Source: Bacillota bacterium
Lineage (GTDB): Bacteria > Bacillota > Clostridia > Oscillospirales > Acutalibacteraceae
NCBI GenBank assembly: GCA_023418995.1
Contig: JAEZYP010000053.1
Location: 1-36,648, forward strand
Direction of reading: 5' to 3'
DNA: 36,648 nucleotides
Shown: positions 1 to 7,185 of the stretch, piece after piece
Position numbering within the stretch: position 1 is the stretch's first letter
Layout of the letters: every line of letters starts with the position of its first letter
Position numbers and translations under genes: made by a program
Notes under the pieces: model-generated
Seen by the model: the letters and a program-made list of their open reading frames with translations, nothing else
What the model was told of the DNA's origin: nothing
Database searches by the model: none

Positions 1-143
1 CCCTGAATAGAGCGGCGCGGGCGGTTCCATAAAGTGATTAGTCCTCACTAGGGTCATCGACCTTGACCCTGCATACGTTCGCCCGCGCAAGCTAATTCAT
101 ATATTCGGGGTGCAATAAGAAGAGATAGAAGGCAATCGCATCG
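1..143 (+). repeat. Structured intergenic repeat, copy A
   Basis: This element has a second, inverted copy at 36421-36560. Bases 1-9 pair with 102-110 (with one T-G wobble), bases 11-13 pair with 91-93, and 15-23 pair perfectly with 80-88. The apical part carries two small hairpins, 33-37/45-49 and 50-56/64-70. Shared with copy B are the outer and inner stems, TTCCATAAA just inside the inner stem (25-33), and a 3' flank containing GGGGTGCAATAAGAAGAGAT. Most of the apical region differs between copies. It could be a structured RNA or a REP/MITE-like DNA element. The window starts exactly at the first paired base, so the left edge may be incomplete. Confidence 0.75.
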
Positions 144-150
144 GAATAGG

Positions 151-170
151 TGCCGGGAGCGTTCCCGGCA
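151..170. other. Short perfect hairpin without T-run
   Basis: TGCCGGGA (151-158) and TCCCGGCA (163-170) form an 8-bp stem with a 4-nt loop, between repeat copy A and the next terminator. There is no T-tract on either side, so it is not called a terminator. It may extend the structure of the repeat. Confidence 0.5.
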
Positions 171-176
171 ACAAGG

Positions 177-226
177 AATCGCGCAGCCGCAAAATTGTGA
201 GACAATTTGCGGCTGCGCGATTTTAT
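177..226 (+). terminator. Long-stem intrinsic terminator
   Basis: Arms 177-198 and 202-222 form a stem of about 21 bp with one bulged A and a 3-nt loop. It is followed on the plus strand by TTTTATT. The T-run fits rightward transcription (through copy A) best, but the hairpin also lies just past the stop of the minus-strand regulator gene and may end that transcript too. Confidence 0.75.
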
Positions 227-229
227 TAA

Positions 230-607
230 TTATTCTTCCGGTTTCGTGTTTTCCATATGCTTTTTAATCGCTTCAAAGCTCTCCGGGCTGATCACATGCT
301 CCATTCGGCAAGCGTCCTCAACCGCGATGGCCTTGTCCACACCCAGGTGAATCAGCCAGCCGGAAAGAAGCGTATGCCGCTCATACATAGTTTCCGCAAT
401 TTCCTTGCCTTTGACAGTCAGCGTGATATAACCCTCGCTGTCCATTTCGATATATCCGTTCTCACGCAGGTTTTTCATGGCGACGCTAACGCTGGACTTT
501 TTATATTCCAGCTCCTCCACGATATCAATTGATCTGACCTGCGGGTTCCTGTAGCCCAAAACCAGTATCGTTTCAAGATACATCTCGGCAGATTCCTGTA
601 TTTTCAC
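230..607 (-). CDS. DtxR/IdeR-type iron-dependent repressor (short form)
   Basis: A metal-dependent transcription regulator predicted to repress iron uptake genes when Fe(II) is plentiful. I start it at GTG 607, preceded by AGGAGAG at 7 nt, giving 125 residues; the longer in-frame start at 679 has no comparable site. An N-terminal winged helix (about 5-65) is followed by a dimerisation/metal domain. The metal ligands resemble DtxR/IdeR rather than MntR: Met9 in EMYLET, His78 in ERH, and Cys100-x2-Glu103-His104 in CRMEH, whereas MntR has Asp at the first position and Glu in place of the Cys. The SH3-like third domain of actinobacterial DtxR is absent, so it is about half the length of DtxR. It is divergent from feoA/feoB, and four identical-pattern palindromes nearby are its likely operators. 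The family is very likely; iron specificity is inferred. Confidence 0.9.
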   Translation of the reverse strand: MKIQESAEMYLETILVLGYRNPQVRSIDIVEELEYKKSSVSVAMKNLRENGYIEMDSEGYITLTVKGKEIAETMYERHTLLSGWLIHLGVDKAIAVEDACRMEHVISPESFEAIKKHMENTKPEE

Positions 608-712
608 AGTAGCTCTCTCCTTTCTGCCGTTAACAAAATGAGTTGAATATAGAATAACACAGGAGTATGCGGAAAGCAATGCAAGAAAATTGTCAAAGCT
701 GACAGAAAGCTA

Positions 713-741
713 TTGACAATTTAGTTAGTTTATGCTAACCT
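713..741 (+). promoter_or_regulatory. Promoter of the feo operon
   Basis: The -35 is TTGACA (713-718), then a 17-nt spacer, then an extended -10 TG-C-TAACCT (733-741). Operator 1 (724-739) fills the spacer and enters the -10, so a bound repressor would block RNA polymerase. Confidence 0.7.
724..739. promoter_or_regulatory. Iron-regulator operator 1 (GTTAG-N6-CTAAC)
   Basis: GTTAG (724-728), six bases, CTAAC (735-739). This is the first of four copies of the palindrome; it overlaps the feo promoter. It resembles the TTAGG/CCTAA half-sites of DtxR-family operators. Confidence 0.75.
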
Positions 742-745
742 ATTA

Positions 746-767
746 TTGGTTAGATAATGCTAACCAA
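746..767. promoter_or_regulatory. Iron-regulator operator 2, best palindrome
   Basis: TTGGTTAG (746-753), six bases, CTAACCAA (760-767). It is the most extended copy, with 8-bp arms, and lies about where transcription from the feo promoter should start. Its core begins 25 bp after that of operator 1. Confidence 0.75.
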
Positions 768-782
768 TATTTTAGATTGTAA

Positions 783-798
783 GTTAGGGTATCCTAAC
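783..798. promoter_or_regulatory. Iron-regulator operator 3
   Basis: GTTAG (783-787), six bases, CTAAC (794-798), with inner bases extending the symmetry to GTTAGG/CCTAAC. It sits in the feoA leader, 34 bp downstream of operator 2. Confidence 0.75.
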
Positions 799-824
799 TC
801 TTATATCGCGAAGGAGGAATTATG

Positions 825-1034
825 ATGCCTTTAACAATGGCAAAAGCGGGGGAAGAAAACCTCATTAAAAAGATAAGCGGCAAAGCGGAGGCAAAGCAGT
901 TTTTAGAAAATCTGGGCTTTGTGGTCGGCGGCGCGGTTACCGTTATTACCCAAATCAGCGGAAACGTAATTGTTCGCGTTAAGGATTCCAGAGTCGCGGT
1001 CAGCCGCGAGATGGCAAATAAAATTATGGTGTAA
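825..1034 (+). CDS. feoA: FeoA domain protein, first copy
   Basis: A small SH3-fold cytoplasmic protein that accompanies FeoB in Fe(II) uptake and is thought to modulate its GTPase or assembly. From ATG 825 it has 69 residues; AAGGAGG (811-817) is 7 nt upstream, a better spacing than ATG 822. The FeoA pattern is visible: an N-terminal helix, LGFVVGGAVTVI, then the beta-rich NVIVRVKDSRVAVSREMANKIMV, where the VAVSREMA stretch is typical of FeoA C-termini. It is the first gene of feoA-feoA-feoB, directly downstream of three operators. The N-terminus is more divergent than in the second copy. Tandem FeoA proteins before FeoB are common in Clostridia. Confidence 0.88.
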   Translation: MPLTMAKAGEENLIKKISGKAEAKQFLENLGFVVGGAVTVITQISGNVIVRVKDSRVAVSREMANKIMV

Positions 1035-1108
1035 GCAATCGGCGGCGTGTAAAACAGTGAGGTTTATGCGGAACTACCGCAAATACAGGATAGAAGGAGA
1101 CAACTGAT

Positions 1109-1330
1109 ATGCAAACACTGAAAGAGATCAAATGCGGGCAGACGGTCACCGTATCAAAAATTGACGCCGTGGGCGCAATCAAACGCAGACTCATGGATAT
1201 GGGGATCACCAAGGGCACCAATATCTATGTGCGCAAGGTAGCGCCCCTGGGGGACCCGGTTGAGGTTACGGTACGCGGTTACGAGCTTTCCCTGCGTAAA
1301 GCGGACGCCGAGAAAATTTCGGTGCAGTAG
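1109..1330 (+). CDS. feoA: FeoA domain protein, second copy
   Basis: The second FeoA of the operon, 73 residues, from ATG 1109 with AGGAGA 8 nt upstream. It follows the canonical FeoA layout: TLKEIKCGQTVTVSKI at the N-terminus, the RRLMDMGITKGTNI segment around residues 29-42, KVAPLGDPVEVTVRGYELSLRKADAEKI at the end. It is closer to the textbook FeoA than the first copy and is probably the direct FeoB partner. It lies 74 nt after the first feoA and 84 nt before feoB; the second gap holds operator 4, so feoB may also be controlled separately. Confidence 0.92.
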   Translation: MQTLKEIKCGQTVTVSKIDAVGAIKRRLMDMGITKGTNIYVRKVAPLGDPVEVTVRGYELSLRKADAEKISVQ

Positions 1331-1364
1331 CCGGGAGCCGCGGCGCACAAACCCGCCCTACTAT

Positions 1365-1380
1365 GTTAGTATAAACTAAC
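1365..1380. promoter_or_regulatory. Iron-regulator operator 4, upstream of feoB
   Basis: GTTAG (1365-1369), six bases, CTAAC (1376-1380). It has the same pattern as operators 1-3 but lies between the second feoA and feoB, 35 bp before the feoB start. It may mark an internal promoter or act as a roadblock. I saw no strong -35/-10 pair beside it. Confidence 0.65.
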
Positions 1381-1414
1381 CATCAGAATATACATATTGC
1401 TAGGAGGATGAACG

Positions 1415-3589
1415 ATGCCCATCAAAATAGCGCTTGCCGGAAATCCGAACAGCGGGAAGACGACGCTGTTCAACGCGCTGACCGGTTCAAACCAGTATGT
1501 GGGAAACTGGCCGGGTGTTACGGTAGAAAAAAAAGAGGGAAAGCTGAAGAACCACAAGGATGTGGTTATTACGGATTTACCGGGAATTTACTCCCTTTCC
1601 CCTTACACGCTTGAGGAGGTCGTTGCGAGAAACTATCTCCTCGACGAGCACCCCGACGCCATTCTGAATATCGTGGACGGCACCAATCTGGAACGCAACC
1701 TTTACCTGACCACACAGCTTGCGGAGCTTGGCATTCCCATGGTGGTTGCCGTCAATATGATGGACCTTGTCAACAAAAGCGGCGACAAGCTTTTTATCGA
1801 CCGGCTTTCCAAAGAGCTGGGCTGCACCGTAATGGAGATTTCCGCCCTAAAAGGGCTTGGCATCGCGCAGGCCGCCGAGGAAGCGGTCAAAATTGCCCGC
1901 GCTGCGGTTCCAATGGTGCCGCAGCACACCTTTTCCGGCAGTGTGGAGCATGCCATTGCCCATATTGAGGAGGCGCTCGAGGGAAGAATCGAAGAAAAAC
2001 GCCAGCGCTGGTTTGCGATTAAACTATTTGAGCGTGACGAAAAGGTCTTTGAGCAGCTTTCTCTTCCAGACGACTTAAAGGCGCATATCGGAAAGGACAT
2101 CAACGAATGTGAAACCGAAATGGACGATGATTCCGAAAGCATCATCACCAACGAGCGCTACCTTTATATCGCGTCCATCATTCAGGGCTGCCAAAAGAAA
2201 ACACGCGGGAAGCTGACGACCTCCGACAAGATCGACCGAATCGTCACAAACCGAATTCTGGCCCTGCCGATTTTTGTATTGATCATGTTCGGGGTTTATT
2301 ATATTTCCGTAACGTCGCTCGGAACATTCTTAACGGACTGGACGAACGACACCCTGTTCGGCGAATGGATTCAGCCGGGAGTAAGCGCGTGGCTTGCCAG
2401 CGTTGGCGCGGCAGACTGGCTGAACGGTCTGATTGTGGACGGAATCATCGGCGGTCTCGCGGCTCCCATCGGGTTTGCTCCGCAGATGGCAATTCTCTTC
2501 TTCTTCCTTTCTATTCTGGAGGATTGCGGCTACATGGTTCGCATCGCGTTTATTATGGACCGTGTTTTCCATAAATTTGGTCTTTCGGGAAAAAGCTTCA
2601 TCCCTCTACTCATTTCCTCCGGCTGCGGCGTTCCCGGAATTATGGCCTCCAAAACAATTGAGAATGAAAACGACCGCCGCATGACGATTATGACCACAAC
2701 CTTTGTCCCCTGCGGCGCAAAGCTTCCGGTTATTGCGCTGATTGCGGGCGCGATTATGGGCGGAGCCTGGTGGATGGCGCCCTCCATGTACTTTATTGGC
2801 ATTATGGCTGTTATTGTCTCCGGCATCATGCTGAAAAAGACAAGGCTGTTTATGGGTGACCCCGCTCCGTTCGTTATGGAGCTTCCGCAGTATCACGTCC
2901 CCTCCGTCCGAAATGTCCTGCTCCACGTATGGGAGCGCGTATGGAGCTTCCTGAAAAAGGCCGGTACCGTGCTGTTTGTCAGCTGCGTCGTTATGTGGTT
3001 CCTTGCAACCTACGGCTTCGCCGACGGGCAGTTCGGCATGGTTGACCAGGAATACAGCCTGCTCGCCATGATCGGCGGGTTCATTGCCCCGATCTTTATC
3101 CCGCTTGGCTTCGGCAACTGGAAAGCAGTCGCCGCTACCCTCTCCGGCTTTGTTGCCAAGGAAGGAATCGTAAGCACAATGGGCGTCCTGCTCGGCATGG
3201 CCGACGCGGGCGAAGGCGACACCGGTCTATGGACGGCCGTTATGGCAATGTTCCCCGGCGCGGTAGCGGCATTCTCGTTCCTGCTCTTCAACCTGCTCGA
3301 TTCCCCCTGCCTCGCGGCAATCAGCACAATTGCGAAGGAAATGAACAGCAAAAAATGGACGGTCTTTGCCCTTGCCTACCAGAACATCTTTGCCTACTGC
3401 GTTTCTCTCATGGTGTTCCAGTTCGGCATTCTGCTGACCGGGGCTCCGTTCTCAGCCGGCACCGCCGTTGCGGTAATTCTGCTCGGCGTGCTGCTGTACC
3501 TGCTGTTCCGTCCGGCTCCAAAACAAAAATCCACTCCAAACCTTGGTGTTACAAATGATATCGCAGCCACGGCGGGCAGGCTTGGTTAG
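1415..3589 (+). CDS. feoB: Ferrous iron transporter FeoB
   Basis: The main Fe(II) permease of the inner membrane, 724 residues, typical for Firmicutes. The start ATG 1415 has AGGAGG 7 nt upstream; ATG 1408 is in another frame. The N-terminal G domain shows G1 GNPNSGKT (9-16), G3 DLPG (54-57), G4 NMMD (114-117) and G5 SALK (143-146). A helical GDI-like domain follows, then about eight membrane segments from about residue 285 on. The two gate regions carry the conserved Cys motifs SSGCGVPGI and, further on, FVPCGAKLP, and the later LDSPCLAAI. It is the last large gene of the feo operon, followed 30 nt later by the Cys-rich companion gene. Expression is expected under iron limitation. Confidence 0.97.
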   Translation: MPIKIALAGNPNSGKTTLFNALTGSNQYVGNWPGVTVEKKEGKLKNHKDVVITDLPGIYSLSPYTLEEVVARNYLLDEHPDAILNIVDGTNLERNLYLTTQLAELGIPMVVAVNMMDLVNKSGDKLFIDRLSKELGCTVMEISALKGLGIAQAAEEAVKIARAAVPMVPQHTFSGSVEHAIAHIEEALEGRIEEKRQRWFAIKLFERDEKVFEQLSLPDDLKAHIGKDINECETEMDDDSESIITNERYLYIASIIQGCQKKTRGKLTTSDKIDRIVTNRILALPIFVLIMFGVYYISVTSLGTFLTDWTNDTLFGEWIQPGVSAWLASVGAADWLNGLIVDGIIGGLAAPIGFAPQMAILFFFLSILEDCGYMVRIAFIMDRVFHKFGLSGKSFIPLLISSGCGVPGIMASKTIENENDRRMTIMTTTFVPCGAKLPVIALIAGAIMGGAWWMAPSMYFIGIMAVIVSGIMLKKTRLFMGDPAPFVMELPQYHVPSVRNVLLHVWERVWSFLKKAGTVLFVSCVVMWFLATYGFADGQFGMVDQEYSLLAMIGGFIAPIFIPLGFGNWKAVAATLSGFVAKEGIVSTMGVLLGMADAGEGDTGLWTAVMAMFPGAVAAFSFLLFNLLDSPCLAAISTIAKEMNSKKWTVFALAYQNIFAYCVSLMVFQFGILLTGAPFSAGTAVAVILLGVLLYLLFRPAPKQKSTPNLGVTNDIAATAGRLG

Positions 3590-3619
3590 CCCGCGCCGGC
3601 TGCACCAGGAGGATGACCT

Positions 3620-3799
3620 ATGAGTACCATTCTTATCAGCAGCATTGTTGCCGTTCTTTTCATACTGGCTTTAAGGCATGTCTTAAAAAAAGGCACCTGC
3701 TCCGGCTGCGTGGAAAAGGACTCCTGCCCCATGGCAAGCTCCGGCGGCTGTAAAAGCTGCTCCGGCTGCCACCAGGCACAAGAAACGGTGAAACACTGA
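3620..3799 (+). CDS. FeoB-associated Cys-rich membrane protein
   Basis: A 59-residue gene with AGGAGG at 3607-3612. An N-terminal membrane helix (about 3-20) is followed by a short cytosolic tail with six Cys in the pattern GTCSGC, DSCP, GGCKSCSGCH. This matches the FeoB-associated Cys-rich membrane protein family found after feoB in many Clostridia. Its function is not settled; a metallochaperone or accessory role in Fe(II) transfer from FeoB is a reasonable guess from position and Cys content. It is the last gene of the operon, 12 nt before a very long terminator. Confidence 0.9.
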   Translation: MSTILISSIVAVLFILALRHVLKKGTCSGCVEKDSCPMASSGGCKSCSGCHQAQETVKH

Positions 3800-3810
3800 T
3801 TCTCATATTA

Positions 3811-3857
3811 CACAAAGAAGGAACGCCGCCCGAATCGGGCGGCGTTCCTTCTTTGTG
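3811..3857. terminator. Bidirectional terminator, 47-nt perfect palindrome
   Basis: The 23-nt arms 3811-3833 and 3835-3857 are perfectly complementary around a single central base. It stands between the converging feo (+) and spe (-) operons, 11 nt after one stop codon and 8 nt before the other. There is no long T-run outside the arms, but CTTCTTTG is contained in the stem on both strands. Confidence 0.8.
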
Positions 3858-3865
3858 CAGACATT

Positions 3866-4726
3866 TTATTTCCGGTGCAGGCAAAGCAAAAGCTCGCGCA
3901 GGAGCTTGCAGGCAAGCGCGCTGGAAGCGCCGCTCTGGTCATAGACGGGCGAAAGCTCGTTCATGTCGCAGCCGACAATGTTCAGGTCGGAGACCTGAAG
4001 CACCGCGTTCAGCAGCTCGGAAAACGTAACCCCTCCTGCCTCGGGTGTTCCGGTTCCGGGAAACGCGGAAGGGTCGAGCACATCGAGATCAATGGATAAA
4101 TAAACCGGCTTTCCCCGCAGGCTTTCGACTGCCTTTTCCAGCCCGGTGAAATGAAACCTGCTGGTGAACACATGCTCCTTCGCCCACTGGAATTCCGCCC
4201 GTTCTCCCGAGCGGATTCCAAACTGAAAAATTCTGCCGTCACCGGTCAGCTCCCAGACTCGGCGCATAACCGTGGCGTGAGAAAGGGGCTCTCCCAGATA
4301 ATCCTCCCGCAAATCCGCGTGCGCGTCGAAATGCAGAATGTGCAGCTCCGGGTAACGCCTGACCGCCGCGCGAACCGCGCCCAGTGTGACCAGGTGCTCG
4401 CCGCCGATCATCAGCGGCAGCTTTCCGTCATCCAGAACCGTTCCGGCAAATTCCTCAATCTGTTCCAGCGCACGCCCCGAATTGCCGAAGCAAAGCTCGA
4501 GGTCGCCGCCGTCAAAGACAGAAATATCCTCCAAATCCTTATCCTGATAAGGGCTGTAGGTTTCGATCCCGAAGGATTCGCTGCGCATATTCCGGCTGGC
4601 AAAGCGCGTTCCGGGGCGATACGAGGTAGTGGAATCGAACGGCGCTCCGAAAATGACGATGCGGGAGGGCTCGTACTCGCTGTCGCAGCCGATAAATGTA
4701 TCGATATTCCTATTCATCGCCGTCAT
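3866..4726 (-). CDS. speB: Agmatinase (ureohydrolase)
   Basis: Hydrolyses agmatine to putrescine and urea. I start it at ATG 4726 (286 residues) because GGAAGG lies 5 nt upstream; ATG 4717 is a possible alternative. The binuclear Mn site of the arginase/agmatinase family is complete: GGEH (His111), DAHAD (Asp134, His136, Asp138), and SIDLDVLDP (Asp213, Asp215). Length and the N-terminal FGAPFDSTTSYRPGTR stretch fit bacterial agmatinases. It overlaps the end of speE by 17 nt and is last in speD-speA-speE-speB. Because the operon's decarboxylase is of the arginine type, agmatine rather than another guanidino compound is the likely substrate. Confidence 0.92.
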   Translation of the reverse strand: MTAMNRNIDTFIGCDSEYEPSRIVIFGAPFDSTTSYRPGTRFASRNMRSESFGIETYSPYQDKDLEDISVFDGGDLELCFGNSGRALEQIEEFAGTVLDDGKLPLMIGGEHLVTLGAVRAAVRRYPELHILHFDAHADLREDYLGEPLSHATVMRRVWELTGDGRIFQFGIRSGERAEFQWAKEHVFTSRFHFTGLEKAVESLRGKPVYLSIDLDVLDPSAFPGTGTPEAGGVTFSELLNAVLQVSDLNIVGCDMNELSPVYDQSGASSALACKLLRELLLCLHRK

Positions 4727-5606
4727 TCCCGCCTTCCAGCAAATCGCGGACATAGGTCGGCAGCGCGAAGCTGCCGGTATGAAGCTCCGTATTATAATAC
4801 CTCGTTTTTATCCCGAGTCGGTTCCACGCCTGCGCGTCAAACGCAAGCGGATCGTATTTTTTTGACGCCAGCCCGAACAGCCAGTGACCGGAGGGATATG
4901 AGGGAATATGCGCCTGATACACACGGCAGACCGGGAAGAATTCCGTTATCCGTTGGTGTGCGCGCTTCATGGACTTTGCGTACTGCTCGTAATACGGGCT
5001 TTCGTGCTGGTTTACCAGAATTCCCTCAGCGGTGAGCGCCTTGTAACAGTTGCCGTAGAATTCCCGGGTAAACAGCCCCTCGCCCGGACCAAACGGGTCG
5101 GTGGAATCCACAATAATTAAATCGTATTCGTTTTCGCGCGAGCGGATAAACCGCAGACCGTCCTCATAATATATCGTAAGTCTCGGATCGTCGAGCCTGC
5201 ATGCCGTCTGCGGCAGGTACTCACGGCAGGCCTTGACCACCATTTCGTCTATTTCCACCATATCGATATGCTCAATGCCTTGGTAGCGCGTCAGCTCGCG
5301 AACCGAGCCGCCGTCGCCCGCGCCGATGAGCAGGACGTTTTTAATCTTGGGGTTGGTCGCCATAGGCACATGCACAATCATATCGTGATAAATAAATTCA
5401 TCCTTTTCGGTCAGCATCATCAAACCGTCCAGCGTGAGGAACTTTCCGAACTCTCCGGATTCCATAATATCGATGCGCTGAAACTGGCTCTGCGCCGAAT
5501 AAATCTGCTTATCCACCTTTATGGAAAAACGTACATCGTCGGAGTGCTCCTCCGTATACCACAATTCCAAATTAAAACGCTCCTTTTCTGAGATATCTTT
5601 TGCCAT
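4710..5606 (-). CDS. speE: Spermidine synthase
   Basis: Transfers the aminopropyl group of decarboxylated S-adenosylmethionine to putrescine, forming spermidine. 298 residues, ATG at 5606 with GGGGGAAG upstream. An N-terminal beta-strand tetramerisation domain (about 10-75) precedes a Rossmann methyltransferase-like domain. Visible motifs are GAGDGGS (95-101, nucleoside binding), VEID (117-120), YYEDG, and the catalytic VDSTDPFGPGE with Asp167 and Asp170. HDMIVHVP (74-81) matches the substrate-site helix of SpeE. It sits 120 nt after speA and overlaps speB. Aminopropyl donor supply comes from speD in the same operon. Confidence 0.95.
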   Translation of the reverse strand: MAKDISEKERFNLELWYTEEHSDDVRFSIKVDKQIYSAQSQFQRIDIMESGEFGKFLTLDGLMMLTEKDEFIYHDMIVHVPMATNPKIKNVLLIGAGDGGSVRELTRYQGIEHIDMVEIDEMVVKACREYLPQTACRLDDPRLTIYYEDGLRFIRSRENEYDLIIVDSTDPFGPGEGLFTREFYGNCYKALTAEGILVNQHESPYYEQYAKSMKRAHQRITEFFPVCRVYQAHIPSYPSGHWLFGLASKKYDPLAFDAQAWNRLGIKTRYYNTELHTGSFALPTYVRDLLEGGNDGDE

Positions 5607-5726
5607 CGCTTCTTCCCCCTTCGGTTCGCATAGGCGTTGACCAAGCTATGAAGCACCGCATTCTCCGTTCAGAAGTATGCGCTCCCAGCGTAGGATATGC
5701 GAGAGGCTGCCCGGATTTTCACCGCG

Positions 5727-7178
5727 CTATTCTCTCACAATATTGATGTGCTCGATATTCTTATCCTCGGTTCCCGTTAAGAAGCAGCCTTTTTCCTTCG
5801 CGTAGCATATATAATCCAATATTTCCCGGGTAATGCGTTCCCCCGGGGCGAGAATCGGGATTCCGGGCGGGTAGCACATGACAAATTCACCGCAGACATG
5901 CCCCTGGCTTTTTTCGAACGTAACCGACTGGTTTTCGGCGTAAAAGGCCTCCTGCGGCGCAAGAACCACCTGCGGGCTAATATACTCGTGGTCGAGCATT
6001 CCGGTGTGGTCCTTGCCGTAGATGCGCTTGATTTCGCTCAGGGAGGAAACCAGCCGCTCAATAGCCAGACCGTTATCTCCGACTGAGATAATGGCAAGGA
6101 TATTTCCGATATCGCCAAATTCAATCTGGATATCATACTGGTCACGCAAAATATCGTAAACCTCGATTCCGGCGCGCCCGATATCAAGCGTATGGACGGA
6201 CAGCTTGGTCACATCGAAATCATAAACGGAGCCGCCGTCGTTCAGCTCTCTGGAAAAGGCGTAATAACCGCCTATCCGGTTGATTTCCTCGCGCGCGTAC
6301 TCCGCCAGACGGCGTACCTTGCCAAAAATCTCCGCGCCGTGCAGCGCAAGGTTGCGGCGCGAAATATCCAGCGAGGAAAGCAGCAAGTATGAGCCGCTGG
6401 TCGTCTGGGTCAGGTTGATAATCTGGCGGATATGCCCCTCGCTGATTCTGCCGTTGGAAAGCAGGAGCGAGCTTTGGGTTAGGGAGCCGCCGGTTTTGTG
6501 CATACTCACGGCGGATAAATCCGCCCCGGCCGCCATGGCGGAGACCGGAAGCCCCTCGCCGAAGTAGAAATGCGTTCCGTGCGCTTCATCCGCCAGCACC
6601 GCCATATTGTGCTTATGGGCAAGCTCCACGATGCCGCGAAGGTCGGAGCATATGCCGTAATAGGTCGGGTTGTTGACCAGCACCGCCTTGGCGTTCGGGT
6701 TCTGGCGAATGGCACGCTCCAGGTCGATGGGCAGCATGCCAAGCGGAATTCCCAGCCTCCGGTTGATGCCCGGATTGACGTATACAGGCACGGCGCCGCT
6801 GAGAATCAGCGCGTTGATGGCGCTGCGGTGCACGTTTCTGGGCATAATAATCTTGTCGCCCCGTTTGCAGACACTCATAATCATGCTCTGCACTGCGGAG
6901 GTGGTTCCGTTCACCATGAAAAAGGCATCCTTCGCGCCGAAGGCCTGCGCCGCCAGCAGCTCCGCGTCGCGGATGACAGAAACCGGATGGCACAGGTTAT
7001 CCAGCGGCTTCATCGAGTTGACGTCGACGGTAAGGCACTGGCTCCCCAAAAATTTCGTCAGCTCCGGGTTGCCCCTTCCGCGTTTATGACCGGGCACATC
7101 AAAAGGAACCACCCGCATTTCCTTGTACTTTTCAAGCGCCTCGTAAACTGGCGCCCGTTCCTGCGTTAATGGTTTCAT
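5727..7178 (-). CDS. speA: PLP-dependent arginine decarboxylase, SpeA type
   Basis: Converts arginine to agmatine with pyridoxal phosphate. The start chosen is ATG 7178, 7 nt after the speD stop; the longer ORF would overlap speD and lacks support. That gives 483 residues, close to the compact aspartate-aminotransferase-fold Orn/Lys/Arg decarboxylases of Bacillus SpeA/Cad type. Signatures: FDVPGHKRG (26-34), NGTTSA (90-95), the DEAHG cofactor motif (197-201), and SMHKTGGSLTQ with the Schiff-base Lys228. The sequence alone does not separate arginine from lysine or ornithine, but the agmatinase gene in the operon makes arginine the best call. Confidence 0.9.
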   Translation of the reverse strand: MKPLTQERAPVYEALEKYKEMRVVPFDVPGHKRGRGNPELTKFLGSQCLTVDVNSMKPLDNLCHPVSVIRDAELLAAQAFGAKDAFFMVNGTTSAVQSMIMSVCKRGDKIIMPRNVHRSAINALILSGAVPVYVNPGINRRLGIPLGMLPIDLERAIRQNPNAKAVLVNNPTYYGICSDLRGIVELAHKHNMAVLADEAHGTHFYFGEGLPVSAMAAGADLSAVSMHKTGGSLTQSSLLLSNGRISEGHIRQIINLTQTTSGSYLLLSSLDISRRNLALHGAEIFGKVRRLAEYAREEINRIGGYYAFSRELNDGGSVYDFDVTKLSVHTLDIGRAGIEVYDILRDQYDIQIEFGDIGNILAIISVGDNGLAIERLVSSLSEIKRIYGKDHTGMLDHEYISPQVVLAPQEAFYAENQSVTFEKSQGHVCGEFVMCYPPGIPILAPGERITREILDYICYAKEKGCFLTGTEDKNIEHINIVRE

Positions 7179-7185
7179 GCCCCGC

